Source: VFMC01 sp046331225
GTDB taxonomy: Bacteria; Actinomycetota; Acidimicrobiia; Acidimicrobiales; Ilumatobacteraceae
Assembly (NCBI GenBank): GCA_046331225.1
Contig: JAXLRF010000004.1
Span: 186,001 to 250,000, forward strand
Direction of reading: 5' to 3'
DNA length: 64,000 nucleotides
In this document: positions 1 through 12,729 of the stretch, piece by piece
How positions within the stretch are numbered: position 1 is the stretch's first letter
Layout of the letters: every line of letters begins with the position of its first letter
Notes under the pieces: generated by a model
Databases searched by the model: none
What the model saw: the letters and a program-made list of their open reading frames with translations, nothing else
Told to the model about the DNA's origin: nothing
Position numbers and translations under genes: made by a program

Positions 1-43
1 ACGCACCCGAACGGGGGGCACGTGCATGATCGGGTGAGCGCGC

Positions 44-49
44 GGGTAT
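44..49 (+). promoter_or_regulatory. possible SigF-type -10 box before glgE
   Basis: GGGTAT lies 10 nt before the GTG at 60, the same geometry seen at many stress genes further on. No good GTTT-like -35 is visible 15-17 nt upstream (only GTGC at 18 nt), so this is weak and the true promoter may lie outside the window. Confidence 0.3.
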
Positions 50-59
50 CGGCTCACCC

Positions 60-2014
60 GTGACGCCACCCGTGATGACGCCGCCCCCGGCGTGGCCGCC
101 GAACCACGATCCGCTCGACCGAGCCGCGCCCGACGCGCTGCGCCCCGGTGCCGACGGCCGTCCCGCGCACGGCACACCCTCGCCGGCGCGCGTGGCGGTG
201 TCCGACGTCCGACCGATCGTCGACGGGGGTCGCTTCCCCGTGAAGCGCGTGCTCGGCGACGTGCTCACCGTGTCGGCGATCGTCTGCGCCGACGGTCACG
301 ACGAGCTCCGCGCGCAGGTGCTGCACCGTCGCGGCGCCGGCGCGTGGGAGCCGACGCCGATGCGACGCCGACCCGACGGACGTTGGGAGGCCGACCTCGA
401 GCTGCTCGACATCGGCGTGCACCACGTGGCCGTCGAGGCCTGGGTCGACGAGGTGGCCACCTGGGAGCGCACCATCGCCCGCAAGCGTGCGGCCGGGCAG
501 CCGACCGAGCTCGACGAGCGGTCGCTCGCCGATGCGCTCACCGTCGACCGGCGGCGACACCTCGTGTCGAGCCCTGCGGTGCAGGTGCTGGTGGAGCGGC
601 CGCTCGCCGGCTGCAGCGCCTGGTACGAGTTCTTCCCGCGATCGACGGTGGACGGCACCGTGCGCCACGCCACCCTGCGCGACGCCATCGAGCGATTGCC
701 GTACGTCGCCGACCTCGGCTTCGACATCGTGTACCTGCCACCGATCCACCCGATCGGGCACACCCACCGCAAGGGGCCCGACAACTCGCTGGTGGCCGGC
801 CCGGACGATGTGGGCAGCCCCTGGGCCATCGGCGACGAGACCGGCGGCCACGACGCAGTGCACGCACAGCTGGGCACGATCGACGACGTGCGTGCGCTCG
901 CCGAGGCGGCCCGCGGCCACGGCATGGAGTTGGCGCTCGACCTCGCGTTCCAGTGCAGCCCCGACCATCCCTGGGTGCGCGAGCACCCCGAGTGGTTCAC
1001 GGTGCGAGCCGACGGCTCGATCGCGCACGCCGAGAACCCACCCAAGCGGTACGACGACATCGTCCCGCTCAACTTCGACAGCGACGACTGGCCTGGGCTG
1101 TGGCAGGCCCTCGCCCAGGTGGTGCGGCACTGGCGGGCACAGGGCGTGCGCGTGTTCCGCGTCGACAACCCGCACACCAAGCCGTTCGCGTTCTGGGAGT
1201 GGCTGATCGCCGAGATGCAGCGCGAGGACCCCGAGGTGGTGTTCCTCGCCGAGGCCTTCGCCGCGCCGCCGGTGATGATGCACCTCGCGAAGGTGGGCTT
1301 CACCCAGTCGTACACGCACTTCCCGTGGCAACACACCCCGTGGCAGCTGCGCGAGTACGCGACGATGCTCACGTCGGGCGAGCCCGCCGAGTACCTGCGC
1401 GCCAACTCGTGGCCACAGACGCCCGACATCCTCACCGACGAGCTGCAGCAGGGCGTGAAGCCGGCCTTCGTCACCCGTCTCGTGCTGGCCGCGACGCTGA
1501 GCGCGTCGTACGGCATCTACGGGCCGGCGTTCGAGACCATGGCGAGCGAGCCGCGGCAGGGTGCCGAGGAGTACGGCCACAACGAGAAGTACGAGCTGCG
1601 CACCTGGGACCTGGCCCGCGCCCAGCTGCTGCCCGAGATCGCCACGATCAACCGGATCCGCCGGCGCATGCGCGCGCTGCACCACGACCGGTCGCTCGTG
1701 TTCCACCATTGCGACAACGACCGCATCGTCGTGTTCTCGAAGACGGCGCCGCGCCGAGTGCTCGGCGTCGGCGACACCCCCCACGAGGGCATGTCGGACG
1801 ACCCCGTGCTCGTGGTCGCCACCACCGACCACTGGTCGACCCAGTCGGGCACGGTGCGCCTCGACCTGTCGGCGCTCGGCCCGGGCACCTGGGACGACTA
1901 CGACGCGATCGACCTGTTCGGCGGCGGCCGCTACCGGTGGCGTGGCGCCGACAACGTCGTGATCCTCTCGCCCGACGCGCCCGTGCACGTCCTCCAGCTG
2001 CAGCAGGTGAGCCG

Positions 2015-2018
<4 letters not shown>
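60..2018 (+). CDS. glgE: GlgE, alpha-1,4-glucan:maltose-1-phosphate maltosyltransferase
   Basis: GH13 enzyme that transfers maltosyl units from maltose-1-phosphate onto alpha-glucan in the cytoplasm. The N-terminal beta-sandwich and dimerisation part precedes a TIM barrel. The nucleophile appears to be D369 in RVFRVDNPHTKP and the acid/base E398 in FLAEAF. The spacing of 29 residues matches the spacing I recall for Streptomyces GlgE. At 652 aa the length is normal. The GTG at 60 is used; an ATG at 75 is in frame and equally possible. It overlaps the next gene by ATGA, so both are translated together, and the partner supplies its substrate. Confidence 0.95.
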
Positions 2019-5263
<3,245 letters not shown>

Positions 5264-5287
5264 GCACCCGCTCGGCCGCGACGGCAC

Positions 5288-5345
5288 CTGATCCCCTGAT
5301 CCCCTCATCCCCTGACACCCCTGACACCCCTGACACCCCTGAAAC
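5288..5345 (+). repeat. intergenic 8-9 bp tandem repeat (CCTGATCC / CCTGACACC)
   Basis: About seven imperfect units fill the 90-bp gap between treS-mak and glgX: two CCTGATCC, one CCTCATCC, three CCTGACACC and a partial unit. No ORF or hairpin is evident. A related 9-mer array lies at 34636-34680. A role is unknown. Confidence 0.8.
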
Positions 5346-5353
5346 GGACGACC

Positions 5354-7489
5354 ATGCGCATCTGGCCCGGCTCCTCCCTCCCGCTCGGCGCCACCTTCGA
5401 CGGCGTCGGCACCAATATCGCCGTCTTCAGCGACGTCGCCGACGCCGTCGAGCTGTGCGTCTTCGACGCCGACGGCACCGAGACCCGCGTCGAGCTGCCC
5501 GAGCGCAGCGGATCGGTGTGGCACGGCTATCTGCCCGACCTCGACGCTGGTGCGCGCTACGGCTTCCGCGTGCACGGCCCGTACGACCCCGCCAACGGAC
5601 ATCGCTGCAACCCGAACAAGCTGCTGCTCGACCCCTACGCACGCGCCGTCGAGGGCGACATCCGGTGGGACCAGGCGGCCTTCGGCTACCCCTTCGGTGA
5701 CGAGAACGGCCGTGACGACCAGGACTCGGCGCCGGCCACGCCGCGGGGCATCGTCGTGAACCCGTACTTCGACTGGGCACAGGACGCACCGCTGCGGGTG
5801 CCGTGGGCCGACACCGTGATCTACGAGGCGCACGTGAAGGGAGCGACGCAGCGTCATCCGGACATCGACGACGACCTGCGCGGCACCTACGCGGGCATCG
5901 CCCACCCGGCGTTCGTCGACCACCTGCAGCAGCTCGGTGTCACCACGCTCGAGCTGCTGCCGGTGCACCAGTTCGCGCACGACGCACATCTGCTCGAGAA
6001 GGGGCTGCGCAACTACTGGGGTTACAACACGCTCGGGTTCTTCGCGCCGCACCACGAGTACGCGCACCGCGGCCAGCAGGGCCAACAGGTGCAGGACTTC
6101 AAACTGATGGTGCGCACCCTGCACGAGGCCGGCATCGAGGTGATCCTCGACGTCGTGTACAACCACACCGCCGAGGGCAACCACCTCGGCCCGACGCTGT
6201 CGTTCCGTGGGCTCGACAACGCGGCGTACTACCGCCTGGTCGACGACGACAAGCGGTACTACATGGACTACACGGGCACGGGCAACACGCTGAACATGCG
6301 CCACCCCTACGTGCTGCAGCTGGTGATGGACAGCCTGCGGTACTGGGCCGAGGAGATGCACGTCGACGGCTTCCGGTTCGACCTCGCCTCCACCCTGGCC
6401 CGCACGCTGCACGAGGTCGACCGGCTGTCGGCGTTCTTCGACCTGGTGCAGCAGGACCCGGTGATCAGCCGGATGAAGCTGATCGCCGAGCCCTGGGACG
6501 TGGGTGACGGTGGCTACCAGGTGGGCAACTTCCCGCCGCAGTGGGCCGAGTGGAACGGCAAGTTCCGCGACTGCATCCGAGACACCTGGGCGGGTGCGCC
6601 GCACACGCTCGGCGAGTTCGCCTACCGCATCACCGGCTCGAGCGACCTGTACGAGGCCGCCGGCCGTCGCCCGCACGCCAGCATCAACTTCGTCGCCGCC
6701 CACGACGGGTTCACGCTGCGCGACATGGTGAGCTACGACCAGAAGCACAACGAGGCCAACGGCGAGGACAACCGCGACGGCGAGTCGCACAACCGTTCGT
6801 GGAACGGCGGGGTGGAGGGGCCCACCGACGACGTCGACGTGGTGCGCCTGCGCGGCCAACGGTCGCGCAACCTGATGGCGACGCTGCTGCTCTCGCAGGG
6901 GGTGCCGATGATCCTCGGCGGTGACGAGATGGGTCGCTCGCAGGGCGGCAACAACAACGCGTACTGCCAGGACAACGAGATCTCGTGGTTCGACTGGGAC
7001 GCGGTCGACGCCGACCAGCTCGCGTTCACGCGCCAGGTGGTCGCGTTCCGCAAGGCACACCCCACGTTCCGCCGACGGCGCTTCTTCCAGGGCCGGTCGC
7101 TGCACGGCGGCGACGTCACCGACCTCGCGTGGTACGCCCCGGACGGCGAGGTGCTGAAGGACGAGTCGTGGGACAGCGGCGAGCTCGGCGCACTCGCCGT
7201 GTTCCTGGGTGGCGAGAGCATCGAGGTCGACGCTCGCGGCGAGGTCGTGCACGACGACGACGTGCTGTGGTTCGTGAACCCGTCGCCCGACGACGTGGTG
7301 TTCGCGGTGCCCGGCGACCACGCCGGCACGTGGACGGTGGCCGTCGACACCGCCGCCGACCCGGCGCCCCCGGGCGAGCCCGTCGCTGCCGAACAGGTCG
7401 ACGGTGAACGCACCGTGCCCGGCCGTTCGATGCTGGTGATGCTGCGTTCGCGTGACCAGGGCACCCAGGCCGCGGAGGTGGGGTCGTGA
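5354..7489 (+). CDS. glgX: GlgX/TreX-type glycogen debranching enzyme
   Basis: 711-aa GH13 isoamylase-type enzyme that hydrolyses alpha-1,6 branches in glycogen-like glucan. A CBM48 domain occupies about residues 1-120 (it opens GSSLPLGATFDG and FRVHGPYDP is present). The barrel follows, with nucleophile D343 in VDGFRFDLAS, acid/base E379 in LIAEPWDVG and the third carboxylate in AAHDGF. Length is normal for the family. Debranched linear chains feed TreY downstream. It overlaps treZ by GTGA. No convincing Shine-Dalgarno is seen before the ATG; the repeat array lies immediately upstream. Confidence 0.95.
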   Translation: MRIWPGSSLPLGATFDGVGTNIAVFSDVADAVELCVFDADGTETRVELPERSGSVWHGYLPDLDAGARYGFRVHGPYDPANGHRCNPNKLLLDPYARAVEGDIRWDQAAFGYPFGDENGRDDQDSAPATPRGIVVNPYFDWAQDAPLRVPWADTVIYEAHVKGATQRHPDIDDDLRGTYAGIAHPAFVDHLQQLGVTTLELLPVHQFAHDAHLLEKGLRNYWGYNTLGFFAPHHEYAHRGQQGQQVQDFKLMVRTLHEAGIEVILDVVYNHTAEGNHLGPTLSFRGLDNAAYYRLVDDDKRYYMDYTGTGNTLNMRHPYVLQLVMDSLRYWAEEMHVDGFRFDLASTLARTLHEVDRLSAFFDLVQQDPVISRMKLIAEPWDVGDGGYQVGNFPPQWAEWNGKFRDCIRDTWAGAPHTLGEFAYRITGSSDLYEAAGRRPHASINFVAAHDGFTLRDMVSYDQKHNEANGEDNRDGESHNRSWNGGVEGPTDDVDVVRLRGQRSRNLMATLLLSQGVPMILGGDEMGRSQGGNNNAYCQDNEISWFDWDAVDADQLAFTRQVVAFRKAHPTFRRRRFFQGRSLHGGDVTDLAWYAPDGEVLKDESWDSGELGALAVFLGGESIEVDARGEVVHDDDVLWFVNPSPDDVVFAVPGDHAGTWTVAVDTAADPAPPGEPVAAEQVDGERTVPGRSMLVMLRSRDQGTQAAEVGS

Positions 7490-9240
7490 GCCATCCCGTG
7501 CACACGCTGGCGGTGTGGGCCCCGGCGGCGGGTCACGTCGACGCCGAGGTCGGCGGCAACCGGGTCGCGCTGCACCGTGACGACGACGGTTGGTGGGCCG
7601 CGCCCGAGGTCGCGCTCGTCGGCCCCTACCGGTTCGTCGTCGACGGCGACCCGATCCCCGACCCGCGGTCGTGCCGCCAGCCGGAGGGTGTCGACGGCGC
7701 CTCGTGGCCACTCGCGCCGTCCACGTGGAACGACGGCGGATGGATCGGGCGGCCGCTGGTCGACGAGGTGATCTACGAGTTGCACGTCGGCACGTTCACC
7801 GCGCAGGGCACGCTCGACGGTGCCGTCGCCCACCTCGACGAGCTGGTCGACCTGGGCGTGACGGCCGTGGAGGTGATGCCGCTCGCGACCGCGCCGGGCA
7901 CCCGAGGCTGGGGCTACGACGGTGTGCTCCTGTACGCGGTGCACGAGGCCTACGGCGGGCCCGACGCGTTCCGCCGCTTCGTCGACGAGTGCCACGCCCG
8001 GGGGCTCGCCGTGGTGCTCGACGTCGTCTACAACCACTTCGGCCCGTCGGGCAACCACCTGCACCGACTGGGTCCGTACACGACGTCGGCCCACGAGACC
8101 CCGTGGGGTGCGGCGGTCAACCTCGACCAGCCGGGCAGCGAGGAGGTGCGCCGCTTCTTCGTCGACAACGCCCTGATGTGGGTGCGCGACTTCCACGTCG
8201 ACGGTCTGCGGCTCGACGCGGTGCACGCGTTCCGCGACGACTCGGCGGCCGCGGGTCGCGAGCCGTTCCTGGCGCAGCTCACGCGCGAGGTGCGCGCCGC
8301 GGCCGACGAGCTCGGCCGGCTGGTGTGGGTGATCGGCGAGAGCGACCTGAACGACCCGACGTTGATCGACCGTGGCGTCGACGCACCCGCCGCACTCGAC
8401 GCGGTGTGGAGCGACGACCTGCACCACGCGCTGCACGTCGCGCTCACCGGCGAGCACGAGGGCTACTACGAGGACTTCGAGGGCTGGGCCGACGTGGCCC
8501 GTGCACTCGAGCGCGTGTACGTGTACGACGGCCGGGTGTCGGTGCATCGTGGGCGCGAGCACGGTGCCGCCGTCGGCGACCGGCCGCGGCGCGCCTTCGT
8601 GGTGGGGACGCAGAACCACGACCAGGTGGGCAACCGGGCCACGGGCGACCGGCTCGGCACCCTGACCGACGAGCGTCGGGTGCAGTCGGCCGCGGCGATC
8701 GTGCTGTGCTCGCCGTTCGTGCCCTTGCTGTTCCAGGGCGAGGAGTGGGCGGCGTCGACACCGTTCCTGTACTTCACCGACCACACCGACCCGGCGATCG
8801 GCGCGGCCGTCACCACGGGCCGACGGCGCGAGTTCTCGTCGTTCCTGGCCTTCGCCGACGAGGTACCCGACCCGCAGGCCGAGTCGACCTTCACCGCCAG
8901 CGTGCTCGATCGCGACGAGCGCGACATCGAGCCGCACGCGAGCGTGCTGCGCTGGTACCGGCACCTGCTCGAGCTGCGCCGCACGCACCCGTCGCTGCGC
9001 ACGCAGGGCCCCGAGGACACGGCGGCGACCTTCCACCCCGATGCCGGCGCGTTCGTGATGATCCGGGGTCGACGGCTGATGGTGGTGGTCGCGGTCGGCG
9101 ACGAGCCCGTCGACGTGCTCGCGCTCGCCGGCTCGGGATCGGTGCTGCTCACCAACGACGGCACGTGGGGTGACGACGGCCTGCTCGAGGGCGGCTGCAC
9201 CCTCGTGGTCGATCTCGCACCCGACGCACCCGAGGCCTGA
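7486..9240 (+). CDS. treZ: TreZ, malto-oligosyltrehalose trehalohydrolase
   Basis: 584-aa GH13 enzyme that releases trehalose from maltooligosyl-trehalose made by TreY. The N-terminal sandwich starts VWAPAAGHVD. Catalytic residues seen are D244 in VDGLRLDAVHAF and E285 in WVIGESDLND, and the conserved NHDQVGNRATGDR carries the third carboxylate. The GTG start overlaps the glgX stop (GTGA), so it belongs to the same operon. TreY follows after 56 bp. Confidence 0.95.
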   Translation: MSHPVHTLAVWAPAAGHVDAEVGGNRVALHRDDDGWWAAPEVALVGPYRFVVDGDPIPDPRSCRQPEGVDGASWPLAPSTWNDGGWIGRPLVDEVIYELHVGTFTAQGTLDGAVAHLDELVDLGVTAVEVMPLATAPGTRGWGYDGVLLYAVHEAYGGPDAFRRFVDECHARGLAVVLDVVYNHFGPSGNHLHRLGPYTTSAHETPWGAAVNLDQPGSEEVRRFFVDNALMWVRDFHVDGLRLDAVHAFRDDSAAAGREPFLAQLTREVRAAADELGRLVWVIGESDLNDPTLIDRGVDAPAALDAVWSDDLHHALHVALTGEHEGYYEDFEGWADVARALERVYVYDGRVSVHRGREHGAAVGDRPRRAFVVGTQNHDQVGNRATGDRLGTLTDERRVQSAAAIVLCSPFVPLLFQGEEWAASTPFLYFTDHTDPAIGAAVTTGRRREFSSFLAFADEVPDPQAESTFTASVLDRDERDIEPHASVLRWYRHLLELRRTHPSLRTQGPEDTAATFHPDAGAFVMIRGRRLMVVVAVGDEPVDVLALAGSGSVLLTNDGTWGDDGLLEGGCTLVVDLAPDAPEA

Positions 9241-9296
9241 GCACGAGTCACACGGCCGGGGGGTGTCGGCGGGTCGCACACGGGGAATCACGAGCC

Positions 9297-12065
9297 GTGC
9301 CGTCACCCGCTCCGTCCGTCCCGCCGACACCGTCCCGACCGCTCGCGACCTGCCGCATCCAACTCACCCCCGAGTTCGGCTTCGCCGCCGCCGAGGCCGT
9401 CGTGCCACACCTCGCCGAGATGGGCATCACGCACGTGTACCTGTCGCCCGTGCTGCGCGCCGTGCCGGGCTCGCGCCACGGCTACGACGTGATCGACCCG
9501 CACCACATCGACCTCGACCGTGGCGGCGAGCACGCGTTCGCGCACCTGCTCGACACCATCCGTGCGCACGGCATGGGCGTGTTGCTCGACGTGGTGCCGA
9601 ACCACCTCGCGGGCGATCCGCGCGGCCCGGCGTGGGCCGACGTGCTGCGGCACGGTCGGCAGAGCGGGTTCGCCCGCTGGTTCGACCTCGCGTGGGCGTC
9701 GGGCAACGGGCGGGTGCGCGATCGCATCCTGCTGCCCGTGCTCGGCTCCGAGCTCGACGACGCGGTCAGCACCGGTGACGTGCGGCTCGGCCGATGCGCG
9801 GGCGAGGTGGTGCTGCACGTGTACGAACAGCAGCTGCCGCTCTCGAACGAGTCGGTCGCCGAGATCACGTCGGCGGTCGCGAGCAGCGTGTCCCACGAAG
9901 GTGACGCTCCGGCCGGTGACCTGCGCGGTGGCGCGCACGTGCGCGAGCGCTACGCCGCACTGGCCACGGAGTTGCGCTCGTCGGTCGACGGTCGCCCCGG
10001 GGGATCGACGACCACGCTGCAGGTGCAGCACGACCAGCGCCTCGCGGCGATGCTCGCGTCGTTGGCCGACACCGAGCGCACGATCGGCGACGAGCTCGAC
10101 GCGCTGCTCACCGCGATGTCGCGCGACGTCGCCACGATGCGGTGGGTGCTCGACCAGCAGCACTACGAGCTGGCGCACTGGCGTGAAGGCACGCGCCGAC
10201 TCGACCGCCGCCGGTTCTTCGACGTCGCCGAACTCGTCGGTGTTCGCCAGGAGGATCCCGAGGTGTTCGACGCCACCCATGCGCGACTGGTCGCACTGGT
10301 GCGACGCGGCGCCGTCGACGGGTTGCGGATCGACCATCCCGACGGCCTCGCCGACCCGACGGGCTACCTGGTCCGGCTGCGTGAGGAGATCGGCGACGCG
10401 TGGCTGCTGGTCGAGAAGATCCTCGCCGAGGGCGAGGAGGTGTCGTCGTCGTGGCCCGTCGACGGCACGGTCGGGTACGAGCACGGGGCCGTGCTCGACC
10501 GCCTGTTCGTCGACCCCGACGGCGAGGGTCCGCTCACGGAGCTGGTGCGCCGGCACGTGCCCGAGGCCGACGGTGTGCCGACCGACGACCTCGACGCGGT
10601 CATCGACCGCGCCGAGCGCGACGCGCTCGCGATGCTGTTCCGCCCCGAGCTGTCGCGCCTGGTCGCGCTCGGCGGTCTGGTCTGCGCCGACACGCCGAAC
10701 TGCACCCCGTCGGACGTGCGCCGCGCGATCGAGGAGATGCTCGTGGCCTTCCCCGTGTACCGCAGCTACGTCCGGCCCGGCGAGGAGGCCGACGTGATCG
10801 ACGCGGAGGTGCTCGACGACTGCGCGGCGCAGGCGGGTGCGTCGCTGCGCGAGGCGGGCGAGCGGGCCGCGGCCACGATGGTCGACCGCTTGCGTGCCGT
10901 GTTCGACCACGCCGACCGTTCGGCGGCCGAGGAGTCGTTCGTCCTGCGGTTCCAGCAGCTGTGCTCGGCGGTCACCGCGAAGGGCATCGAGGACACCGCC
11001 TTCTACCGCATCCCGCGCCTGCTCACCCTGAACGAGGTGGGGGCCGACCCGCGGCACTGGTCGGTCGCCCCCGACGAGTTCCACGCGCACCGCGCGCTCG
11101 CCGCACGCCGACAGCCGATGGGTCTGATGGCCACCTCGACCCACGACTCGAAGCGTTCGGCCGACGCACGCTTCCGACTGGCCGCACTCTCGGAGGTGCC
11201 CGACGAGATGGCGGCGGCGGTGGACGCCGTGCTGGCACGGTTCGACGAGGTGCTCGACCCGGCCACGCCGCGCGATCGGCTCCTCGAGCTGCTGATCGTG
11301 CAACTGGTGATCGCGGTGCACCCCGCGTCGGCCGAACGACTGGTGCCCGTCGCGCACAAGGCGGTGCGCGAGGCGAAGCGGCTCACCACGTGGCACGACC
11401 AGGACGAGGCGTACGAGGCCGGTGTCGCGCGCATCGTCGAGCTGCTCACGACCGACGCGGCGTGCGTCGCCGCGTTGCGTCCGGTGCTCGATCTCGTCGT
11501 GCCGGCCGGTCGGCGAACGTCGCTCGCCGCCGCCCTGCTCACCTGGGCCGGCCCCGGTGTCCCCGACCTGTATCAGGCGTGGCCCGGCTGGCAGCTCGCG
11601 CTCGCCGACCCCGACAACCGCGACGACATCGATCCGGCCGCGCTCGGCCGGCTGCTCGCCGCTGCCGGAGCTCGTGAGGCGTCGGTGTGGTCGCCCGACG
11701 CGATCGACGCCGACGACGACGGCCTCGCGAAGGTGCACGTCGTGCGCGCCTGCCTGCAGGTGCGCCATGCACACGCACGGGCGGTCACCGGCGATGCCAT
11801 CGAGGGGCTCGCGGCCGACGGTCCCGCAGCCGCGCACGTGGTGGCCTCGGTGGCCGTCGACGGTGGCGTGCCCCACGTGGTGACGGTGACCTCACGCCTG
11901 CACGTGCGACTCGCCCGTGAGGGCGGCTGGCGCGGCACCACCCTGACCCTGCCGCCCGGCCGGTGGGTCGACGCGCTGCGACCCGGCAGCACACCGCTCG
12001 AGGGACTCGTCCTGGTGGACGACCTGCTCGGTGGGCTGCCGGGTGCGTTGCTCGTGCCGGCCTGA
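9297..12065 (+). CDS. treY: TreY, malto-oligosyltrehalose synthase
   Basis: 922-aa GH13 enzyme that converts the reducing end of malto-oligosaccharides into an alpha,alpha-1,1 trehalosyl unit by intramolecular transglycosylation. The start TCRIQLTPEFGF and the segments LSPVLRAVPGSRHGYDV and VVPNHLA are typical of the family. The nucleophile is probably D346 in VDGLRIDHPDGLADP. The long insertion and KGIEDTAFYR are also family hallmarks. The GTG start at 9297 has a GGGGA stretch about 10 nt upstream. It is the last gene of the cluster and converges on the stress-protein gene at 12118. Confidence 0.95.
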   Translation: MPSPAPSVPPTPSRPLATCRIQLTPEFGFAAAEAVVPHLAEMGITHVYLSPVLRAVPGSRHGYDVIDPHHIDLDRGGEHAFAHLLDTIRAHGMGVLLDVVPNHLAGDPRGPAWADVLRHGRQSGFARWFDLAWASGNGRVRDRILLPVLGSELDDAVSTGDVRLGRCAGEVVLHVYEQQLPLSNESVAEITSAVASSVSHEGDAPAGDLRGGAHVRERYAALATELRSSVDGRPGGSTTTLQVQHDQRLAAMLASLADTERTIGDELDALLTAMSRDVATMRWVLDQQHYELAHWREGTRRLDRRRFFDVAELVGVRQEDPEVFDATHARLVALVRRGAVDGLRIDHPDGLADPTGYLVRLREEIGDAWLLVEKILAEGEEVSSSWPVDGTVGYEHGAVLDRLFVDPDGEGPLTELVRRHVPEADGVPTDDLDAVIDRAERDALAMLFRPELSRLVALGGLVCADTPNCTPSDVRRAIEEMLVAFPVYRSYVRPGEEADVIDAEVLDDCAAQAGASLREAGERAAATMVDRLRAVFDHADRSAAEESFVLRFQQLCSAVTAKGIEDTAFYRIPRLLTLNEVGADPRHWSVAPDEFHAHRALAARRQPMGLMATSTHDSKRSADARFRLAALSEVPDEMAAAVDAVLARFDEVLDPATPRDRLLELLIVQLVIAVHPASAERLVPVAHKAVREAKRLTTWHDQDEAYEAGVARIVELLTTDAACVAALRPVLDLVVPAGRRTSLAAALLTWAGPGVPDLYQAWPGWQLALADPDNRDDIDPAALGRLLAAAGAREASVWSPDAIDADDDGLAKVHVVRACLQVRHAHARAVTGDAIEGLAADGPAAAHVVASVAVDGGVPHVVTVTSRLHVRLAREGGWRGTTLTLPPGRWVDALRPGSTPLEGLVLVDDLLGGLPGALLVPA

Positions 12066-12084
12066 ACCGGCTCGTGCCGGCCTG
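12051..12084 (+). repeat. 14-bp direct repeat across the treY stop
   Basis: CTCGTGCCGGCCTG occurs at 12051-12064 and again at 12071-12084, so the treY terminus is partly duplicated. The 52-bp convergent gap also holds short CCGG-rich inverted repeats that might end transcription, but no clear terminator is seen. Confidence 0.6.
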
Positions 12085-12117
12085 TGCCGGCGTGGACCGG
12101 CGGGGGCTCGGGTCGTG

Positions 12118-12636
12118 TCAGGCGTCGGCGGCGTTCGTCACCGCACCCGACCCGTGCACCACGAGCACGGGCAGTGCCGAGTCGCGCACCACCTCGTTGG
12201 TGATCGAGCGCGAGAACAGCCGGCCGAACCAGCTGCGCTCGTGCGAGCCGACCACGATCACGTCGGCGCCGCACTCCTCGGCGGCGCGCTGGATGGCGTC
12301 GGCAGGGTCGCCCACCTCGCCCATGGTGTCGGCGCCGTGCAACGACGCGGCGACCTTCACCTCGTCGGCCTGGCGTTCGGCCACGTCGACGGGCGTGGTG
12401 TGGGGCGCGCTCGTGGGTTGCTCGAACACGAGGGGCGGTCCGGGCACGCCCGCGGGCGGGATCGCCATCGTGTACGGCACCCCGAACTCCATGGCGGAAC
12501 CCGACCAGAGGAACGCCTCGGTGCGAGCGACGCTCACGACGGTGTAGTGGGCGGTGTCACCGAACAGGGTGCGGGCCGTGCGGGCGGCGTGCACGCTCTC
12601 GTCGGTGTCGTCGGCTGCGATGAGCACATGTGTCAT
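12118..12636 (-). CDS. universal stress protein (UspA family)
   Basis: 172-aa single-domain Usp fold, starting THVLIAADDTDES and ending in a VPVLVVHG-like strand (LPVLVVHGSG). The usual ATP-binding signature G-2x-G-9x-G-S/T is altered: in VVGSHERSWFGRLFSRSI the second and third glycines are Glu and Arg, so nucleotide binding may be lost. The long acidic/proline insert at about residues 55-85 is variable in the family. The ATG at 12636 is used because a stress-type promoter match ends 10 nt upstream. It is divergent from the sigma factor gene. Confidence 0.85.
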   Translation of the reverse strand: MTHVLIAADDTDESVHAARTARTLFGDTAHYTVVSVARTEAFLWSGSAMEFGVPYTMAIPPAGVPGPPLVFEQPTSAPHTTPVDVAERQADEVKVAASLHGADTMGEVGDPADAIQRAAEECGADVIVVGSHERSWFGRLFSRSITNEVVRDSALPVLVVHGSGAVTNAADA

Positions 12637-12646
12637 GCCACCAGGG

Positions 12647-12672
12647 GTTCCCGTGGGCAACGCCACCTGAAC
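12647..12672 (-). promoter_or_regulatory. SigF-type promoter candidate, usp gene
   Basis: On the minus strand, GTTC, 16 nt, GGGAAC, then 10 nt to the ATG at 12636. The -10 has one mismatch to GGGTAC. Spacing to the start implies a leaderless or near-leaderless mRNA. Confidence 0.45.
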
Positions 12673-12694
12673 GGGTAACTCGTCCCCCTCTCGG

Positions 12695-12721
12695 GTTTGT
12701 CGCCGCGGGCGTCGAGGGTAC
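12695..12721 (+). promoter_or_regulatory. SigF-type promoter, sigma factor gene
   Basis: GTTT, 17 nt, GGGTAC, then 8 nt to the GTG at 12730. This is a full match to the actinobacterial SigF/SigB consensus and suggests that a stress sigma factor controls its own or its paralogue's gene. Confidence 0.7.
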
Positions 12722-12729
12722 GTGGGCCC

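Noticed and set aside
5288..5345. Short tandem repeats considered as a CRISPR array
   Set aside because: Units are 8-9 bp and contiguous with no spacers; no cas genes are present.
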